Shown piece by piece: positions 57,540-64,000 of a stretch of 64,000 nt of DNA. The DNA comes from Siphonodentalium dalli. Taxonomy: Eukaryota; Mollusca; Scaphopoda; Gadilida; Siphonodentaliidae. A model generated the notes under the pieces. It did not search any database. It was not told the origin of the DNA and was given only the letters and a program-made list of their open reading frames with translations. The stretch is from positions 193,386,369 through 193,450,368 of the forward strand of contig CP136061.1 of the NCBI GenBank assembly GCA_032622095.1, given 5' to 3'. A program made the position numbers and the translations under genes. Each line of letters opens with the position of its first letter. Positions within the stretch are counted from its first letter, which is position 1.

Positions 57540-59090
57540 TGACATGCTCCCCTTTTTTAATGGTGGACCCCATTCAAACAAATTTTGATCCCAACTCTCC
57601 ATAGGCCATATACACCAAATGCCATTTCTTGATTGGTCGAACCCATTTTAACAAATCTGTAACCCAGTCCCAAGTAACACAAGGACCCTCCATACTGGTT
57701 ACTACATATAGGCTAAATAGGACTGATGGCTCTTGAGGAGCGCCATTTTAAGAATTACTTTGGGGGAAGAGTTATGTCCCTTGTCGCACCCCTATTTGAC
57801 CTGGTGAACCCATTTCAACAAATCTGAACCCAGTCACCCAAGGACTCTCTATACCAAAATGTATACCAAATATGCCAAATGGTTCTTGAGAAGTTGTTTT
57901 AAAAATAACTGATGAGGGAAAGAATTATGTCATTGGCTCTGACCGATTCTGAATCAAATCTGAATCCTAGTCACCCATACCAAATATAAACTGAATAGGC
58001 CTGATGGTTCTTGATAGGAAGACATTTTAAGAATTACAATGGATGGACAAGTTATGTCCCTGGCTCCGCCCTTATTTGACCAGGTGACCTCATTTTAACA
58101 CATCTGTATCCCTGTCACCCAAGAATCTTCCATACCAATTATAAGCTAAATAGCCCCGATGATTCTTGAATCTTGATTCTTGAATCCCAGCCACCTAGGG
58201 ACCATCCACACACTATATGTCTCAATTCTTCATCTCAGGTAAGCTAAGAAAAATGCCTTCTTCTTTCTCAATAAAGATATCTCTTGGGAGTGGAGTTTGT
58301 TATCATAAGCATGGTCATTTATATACAAACTCTCTAACAGGCAGAGAAATTTAGGCTATTAATCAAAGCTGTCATTCCAAACAGATTTGGTTAACAATGC
58401 CATTTCATTTATTACTTTATAATCAATGTGACTTCTATATGGTGTTATTAAGTAAACATTCTGTGATTGCAGGCACCTTCCTCATCTCATTGAGCTCTGA
58501 GTTTCTGCTGTTTATATGTTCTTGATTTTAGACCGATTTAAACCAAATTTGGTTTAGTCACCCTGGTGGATGCTATAATGGTGTTATTTTTTTTTATTGA
58601 GAAAGAAATTAATCTCAATTCAAATAAAAAAATTGTTGTTTTGTTTTTGTTTTGTTAAATTGAACAAGGAGTTCAATGTAAAAAGGTTTTTTTAGTTCAA
58701 TAGTTTTTGTTTTGTTTTAAGAGTTGTGTCCCTGGCCCCACCCACATTTGACCCAGTGACCTCATTTGAACAAATCTGAACCCCAGTCACCCAAGGATCC
58801 TTCATACCAAATATGAACCCATTTGGCCTGATGGTATTGAGAAGAAGATGTTTAAAAGAATTACTATGGAGGGAAAGAGTTATGGCCCTGGCTTCACAAC
58901 TATTTGACCCAGTGACCTCATTTGAACAAATCTGAATGTGAGTCACCTAGGGAACATCCACACCAAATATGAACTCATTCGGTCTTATGGTTCCAGAGGA
59001 GAAGATGTTTAAAGAATTGTTGACGGACGGATGGACGGATGACAAGTGATGACTATAGCTCCACCGGAGACTTCGTCTCAGTTGAGCTAA
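57540..59090 (+). mobile_element. HINE-like element family 3 with tandem cores
   Basis: Core units with GAGTTATGTCCCTGGC, TTTGACCNRGTGACC-like and CAGTCACCCAAGGA text occur at about 57765, 57890, 58045, 58720 and 58875, interrupted by unrelated sequence (58220-58700). The right end has an ACGG microsatellite (59019-59040) and the hairpin TAGCTCCACCGGAGAC...GTCTCAGTTGAGCTA (59055-59088), identical in type to 5190-5223. The 5' end was not identified. Confidence 0.6.
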
Positions 59091-59164
59091 AAACTGTATA
59101 CAATTACAAGGGAGTGCGGAGTGTAGCACATGTTGAGATCTTGTTGAGTCCTAACAAACAGCCA

Positions 59165-59455
59165 ATGTATGGAGCATCAATTTTCTCACAAGTTCCTTGA
59201 TAAAAGGGAAGATTGAAGATATGAAACAGCTTTTGGGTTGCTACAACAACAATGTGCGTGCAGAACCATACAAATTACTGATGTATGAGAAGAATGGTCA
59301 CTCAATTGAATTGATCATATTAGATCACAACAGGGGGGAAGAACGGGAAGAGTGAAGACATTGTGCAGCTGATCTCAATCTTCAAACTTTGTCAACTTAT
59401 AGTTTTTATAAACCCCACTGTAAAACAGTTTTAGTATGTCGTGGTGTCAGTAAAA
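59165..59455 (+). mobile_element. Truncated internal fragment of the same hAT family
   Basis: ATGGAGCATCAATTTTCTC ... CACTCAATTGAATTGATCAT ... ACCCCACTGTAAAACAGTTT corresponds to about 35142-35390 of copy 2. It contains an extra roughly 60-bp segment (about 59250-59300), lacks both termini and is more diverged. Confidence 0.65.
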
Positions 59456-60384
59456 TAATAATAATTCTTATTGCTTTTCTGCATGTTGTATTGTATGTGG
59501 TACGTAACGAATACGATATCCTTACGTTGTGTGAATTTAGAGTTGTCCTCCCTGCATCGGGTCACGACTCACTAAGTATCACTTATTTCATTATTAAAGT
59601 TAAAATTCAAGTTTCATTATTGATAATAAATTTCATTGAATTATACAAGTAATTAGTTATACATGTACAGACCCACATGTCGAGTTATCTGTGACTAAAA
59701 TATACTCCCAGCACTAATGCAGGGCGCCTGGGTGTGAACCGCACTGGCTTTATACCATACGGTGACTCCAGCATACAACCAGTAATTAATTAGCTCTCCA
59801 TATTCCTTTCATATCTCAGCCTGTGGGAGCATGGGCAGGGTACCCTGGCAAATTAATCACCGTTTATTATTCGATGTATAAAATGTTAAATTGTATTGTT
59901 ATTTTTAAAGGAAAAACAGAATTGCAATTAGCCAATAAAACGATAAAAACAATTATGACGCAGCAAAACAAAGTTATCAAACGAATTATATTTTTTAGAA
60001 AATCAGCAAAATATAATTGAATTAGTTTCCAAAACGACAATTTAACGCTTTAGTTCGTTCAATGCAAACGGAACCCAAAACCATGTATTTCCTATAAACA
60101 ATGCGCAAACGATCGTGCATGAACATGTTTTTATCGCTAATTGTATGAATTCAGTTCTTTCTAATTTCGGGTGTAGATTATATTTTTATTTATACATGCA
60201 CATGGGTAATTTCCGTATTTATCAACGGATTCGAGCCATTGAAGTCTCAAACCACAACCGCGGATTCCAATTATACACTTGGTACATTTCGTTTTTGTCA
60301 AAAGCTGAAGTTTAATGAAATAAAAAAAATGCGATATATAGTATCAGCTTATTTTTCGATGTGTCACATGATTACGTAACTTAC
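59456..60384. other. Unassigned AT-rich sequence
   Basis: No splice-supported exon or repeat was recognised. If the first-exon call at 60385 is right, this is the start of the first ATR intron. Confidence 0.35.
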
Positions 60385-60480
60385 CCACATGCCAGACAGC
60401 AGACTGCGGCGACATAACCTTTGATCTACCGCCGACGGACTGGGCCTGGTAAAGCTATTTTTAACATGGCGTTAGGTAAT
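60385..60480 (-). other. Possible non-coding first exon of ATR (3' border 60385, 5' border not determined)
   Basis: The coding-start exon at 52533 has a 3' splice acceptor, so an upstream non-coding exon is required. At 60385/60384 the minus strand reads TGTGG|GTAAGT, a near-consensus donor. It ends an unusually GC-rich stretch (about 60385-60460) that stands out from AT-rich flanks. Splicing to 52533 would give a 7.9-kb first intron. The stretch holds an out-of-frame ATG at about 60415. The match is by splice signal and composition only, so it could equally be chance or another gene. Confidence 0.3.
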
Positions 60481-60524
60481 TAGCCTGTCACACGGACTTC
60501 TTTTTTAATGGAGCGAGAACGAAA

Positions 60525-62006
60525 TGCTGGGTGTGGGTGCGGACAGACTTATTATACCAAAGGCTCGCACGGCTGCCCAGAATGCTTCACTCCGAAACCG
60601 CTATATCGTGAAATATTTAGTCAGCCCATATGAATATCTTTATTGGATATTATAGAGCTATATTCTTCCGACATATAGCCGTTATCCAATCGAAAATATA
60701 TCCACGGGAACTTTGATTTATTTTCAATTTACCAGACCTGGGTGTGGGTGCGGTTGGGATATTCACAGTCATCGGCAAACTATTTAATACTTCTTATACA
60801 CAAGTCTCGCGCGGCTGTCAGAACGTTTCACTTTGAAACCGTTATATCTTGAAATATTAAGTCACAGCATATGATTCTATTTATTGGATATTATAGAGCT
60901 ATATTCTCCCGACATATAGCCGTTTTCCAATCGAAAATATATCCACGGGAACTTTGATTTATTTTCAATTTACCAGACCTGGGTGTGGGTGCGGTTGGTA
61001 TATTCACAGTCATCGGCAAACTATTTAATACTTCTTATACACAAGGCTCGCGCGGCTGTCAGAACGTTTCACTTTGAAACCGTTATATCTTGAAATATTA
61101 AGTCACAGCATATGATTCTATTTATTGGATATTATAGAGTTATATTCTCCCGACATATAGCCGTTTTCCAATCGAAAATATATCCACGGGAACTTTGATT
61201 TATTTTCAATTTACCAGACCTGGGTGTGGGTGCGGTTGGGATATTCACAGTCATCGGCAAACTATTTAATACTTCTTATACACAAGGCTCGCGCGGCTGT
61301 CAGAATGTTTCACTTTGAAACCGTTATATCTTGAAATATTAAGTCACAGCATATGATTCTATTTATTGGATATTATAGAGCTATATTCTCCCGACATATA
61401 GCCGTTTTCGAATCGAAAATATATCCACGGGAACTTTGATTTATTTTCAATTTACCAGACCTGGGTGTGGGTGCGGTTGGGATATTCACAGTCATCGGCA
61501 AACTATTTAATACTTCTTATACACAAGGCTCGCGCGGCTGTCAGAACGTTTCACTTTGAAACCGTTATATCTTGAAATATTAAGTCACAGCATATGATTC
61601 TATTTATTGGATATTGTAGAGCTATTTTTCCCAGACAGATACCCGTTTTCCAATCGAAAATATATCCACGGGAGCTTTGATTCATTTTCAATTTACCAGA
61701 CCTGGGTGTGGGTGCGGTTGGGATATTCTCAGTCATCAGCAAACTATTTACTACTTCTTATACACAAGGCTCGCGCGGCTGTCAGAACGTTTCACTTTGA
61801 AACCGTTATATCTTGAAATATTAAGTCACAGCATATGATTCTATTTATTGGATATTGTAGATCTATTTTCCCCCCCGACAGATACCCGTTTTCCAATTGA
61901 AAATATATCCACGGGAACATTGATTCATTTTCAATTTACCAGACCTGGGTGTGGGTGCGGTTGGGATATTCTCAGTCATCAGCAAACTATTTAATACTTC
62001 TTATAC
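60525..62006 (+). repeat. 241-bp tandem array, about 6.2 units
   Basis: GACCTGGGTGTGGGTGCGGT recurs at 60735, 60976, 61217, 61458, 61699 and 61942 (spacing 241, 241, 241, 241, 243). A diverged first unit begins at about 60525 and the last is cut off at 62006. The middle units differ at only a few bases. The unit contains GCTCGCGCGGCTGTCAGAAC and AATATATCCACGGGAACTTT. Outer units are more diverged than inner ones, as expected for unequal crossing-over. Confidence 0.88.
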
Positions 62007-62770
62007 TGGCACGGTATATTTGTTTGGTTCCTATTTTGTCGGTTCATAGATGCCGACCAAAATATTATAGCTGAGTTTAGGCGGAGAAAACTCAGAAAAT
62101 TTCGGCAGATTAGTTTGCTACCAGTTACCATACCTAAAAAGAGTGTCTTGCTACCTGTCTTCCTTTTTAAATGTAAGTTAGGTTTTAAAACTTTTAATTT
62201 CGTTTATTTATCATTTCAGATTCAGGTTTTTAAAAAAATCATAAAAATTAAATTAAAATTTGTTTAAAGTTAAACTTTGAATTTAAATATAAAAATTATA
62301 AACTTGCAATGAAAAAGACAGTTTTATGGTGTATATTAGGCTGGACTGAGGATCTAAAAATGTAAAAAACAAAAAAATTATTATTAAATTTTAAAATTAA
62401 AACGAGAGGCCGATCACGATCGGCAGATGTTAACCCATCCCTTGGCGATAAAAATTGACTATGATCGGATAAATGAGAGTTGAATTATAGAGTATACTGT
62501 TATGTACTATTATAGACAAATGTACATAACACAAATTATTGGAATTTATGGGTCACTGGCATTTATATAAGAGAATACACTGGTACAGGATCGGTAATGC
62601 TAAACCAACAGAGCCTTGGGTTAAATGTGAAAGGTGTGACCTGGACATGGTTACTTAGGTTAAGAGAGTCCAATTTAAGTTTACAATAATAATGTGTCAA
62701 ATTCTAATTAAAAAAGATTGGGAACCTTTTTATCAACTTGTATCATAATCATCAATATCTAAATGAAAAC
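62007..62770. other. Unassigned sequence with a worn MITE end
   Basis: 62553-62635 (TTATATAAGAGAATACACTG, GGTACAGGATCGGTAATGCT) is a diverged copy of the right end of the 26987-27955 element. 62406-62450 (CCGATCACGATCGGCAGATG, ACCCATCCCTTGGCGATA) repeats text found at 49206-49250, so a further dispersed fragment is shared. Confidence 0.45.
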
Positions 62771-63045
62771 CAATGAAAGAGTCAATGACATTTTGTTTAT
62801 TATTATTATAAAACATAAAAATAAAAATAATTTTTCTTACGAAAAAGGGTCATAACTCCTTTAAAATAATTTGGATCGAACCCATATTCAAACTCGAACT
62901 GTATTTTGGGCTGAGAAACCTATATACAAAATTTGGTTCCGATCAAATAGAAAATGTTAGAGTTATTGCATTATGCCCATAGTGTCTACGGACATTGCCA
63001 CTATGTGTACCATACTATGGTATACATGTAGGTGCACATAAAAAG
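62771..63045 (+). mobile_element. HINE-like element family 4, short copy
   Basis: AATGAAAGAGTCAATGACAT start, a single core (GGGTCATAACTCC ... AAAATTTGGTTCCGATC) with no ACGG microsatellite, then GTGTCTACGGACATTGCCAC and a 3' hairpin around CATACTATGGTATAC (63010-63024) ending in CACATAAAAAG. It is a minimal one-core version of the family. Confidence 0.6.
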
Positions 63046-63479
63046 TTTTATCTCATGCAGAGTACAAGAAAAATATATCAAACCTGGTGTGCCCCTTTAA
63101 TATTTCAATTCACATTTGTAATCAATTGAAATTAATGTCCAACAAATCTACTAAACACAATCACATTATTAATCTCCAATAGTAATGCTATTAAACAATG
63201 AAACCAGATTATGCCTTTAAAATGGAATTTAAATAACCATGCATATAAAATATATAGTAGAAACATTCCATCTGTGCTATCTCAGCATATGGTCAGAGAT
63301 ACTTTATAGAGTATAAAGTATATATGATATGGCCAACACATCCCCTAGTAGTTAATTATCTCAATGCAAGAGAGAGACAATTCATGGCATTGTAACTGGA
63401 TACTAACTCTGTGTGCAAAGACAACCTCAGACCTGATTTATAGGATTCTATTTGGACAGTGCAAACTGGGTATCTTTGA

Positions 63480-64000
63480 TATATTTTAGCGATGAATAAA
63501 ATAATCAAAAGACCATAACTCCATTAAAATATATCGGATCAAACCCATATTCGAACTCAATCTGTATTTTGAGTTGAGAAACTCACATACAAAATTTGGT
63601 TCCTATCAGTTGAAAAATTGTAGATTTATTGAAACATGCATGAATTCTATGTCAAAGGGCTATAACTCCATTAAAAAATATTGGATCAAACCCATATTCG
63701 AACTCGATATGTATTTTGGACTGAGCAACTCGCATACCAAATTTGGTTCCGATCAGATAAAAATTGTTTGAGTTATGACAGCATGCGTGAATTCGAAGTC
63801 GAAAAAGGGCCATAACTCCGTAAAAAAAACTCGGATCAAACCCATATTTGAACTCGATCTGTATTTGGTGCTGAGAAACCCATATACAAAATTTGGTTTC
63901 GATCGGATAGAAAATTATTGAGTTATCGCACCATGCGTAAAGTGTCCACGGATAGACAGACAGACAGACAGAGACGGACAGACGGACGGACACACGACGA
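63480..64000 (+). mobile_element. HINE-like element family 4, running off the window
   Basis: Three cores with ATAACTCC at 63515, 63662 and 63812 (147 and 150 bp apart), then GTGTCCACGGATAGACAGAC and an ACAG/ACGG microsatellite to the window end. The 3' hairpin would lie just outside. Confidence 0.65.

Overview
The window is eukaryotic, AT-rich and intron/repeat dominated. Its many 'core repeat + ACGG/ACAG microsatellite + 3' hairpin' elements (recurring phrases such as CCATAACTC and CCAAGATGGC) are typical of bivalve mollusc genomes, where such families are known as pearl/BIV160-like or Helentron-associated (HINE) elements. I therefore read it as marine invertebrate, most likely bivalve, nuclear DNA. 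The species cannot be told from the sequence.

The one gene I can support is the 5' part of ATR, the PI3K-like checkpoint kinase, on the minus strand. Nine coding exons with GT/AG boundaries and matching phases run from the start codon at 52506 down to 23326. Together they give exactly 414 open codons. They match the N-terminal alpha-solenoid of animal ATR in conserved order. The kinase end of the gene must lie at lower coordinates, probably outside this window: no further exon was found in 1-23325. A possible non-coding first exon ends at 60385.

Everything else is repeats, mostly in ATR introns or in the >23 kb left of the last visible exon. 1-2.4 kb: a Mutator-like element with a 9-bp target duplication, then a tandem array. 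5-8 kb: HINE-type copies and an old hAT-like fragment. 9.5-10.9 kb: a second copy of the Mutator-like element. 12.5-14.6 kb: a three-level nest (TTAA element in hAT-like element in HINE). 15.6-16.6 kb: a hAT-like element with a broken zinc-finger reading frame. 20-23 kb: a tandem repeat split by insertions, then a hAT element. 24.5-34 kb: HINE families with 161-bp units. 34.5-41.4 kb: a second hAT copy, TTAA elements, fold-back elements and a 217-bp near-perfect palindrome. 43-51.5 kb: fold-back elements, two large inverted-repeat elements and short palindromes. 53.7-56.8 kb: an array of about 165-bp units with higher-order structure. 57.5-59.1 kb: another HINE family. 60.5-62 kb: a 241-bp tandem array. 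62.8-64 kb: further HINE copies running off the end.

The most notable signals are: a shared 5' terminus with a structure-conserved, sequence-variable hairpin across three HINE families; terminal repeats of the Mutator-like element that are identical within a copy but diverged between copies; the datable nest at 12.5-14.6 kb; and the higher-order repeat organisation inside one HINE array.
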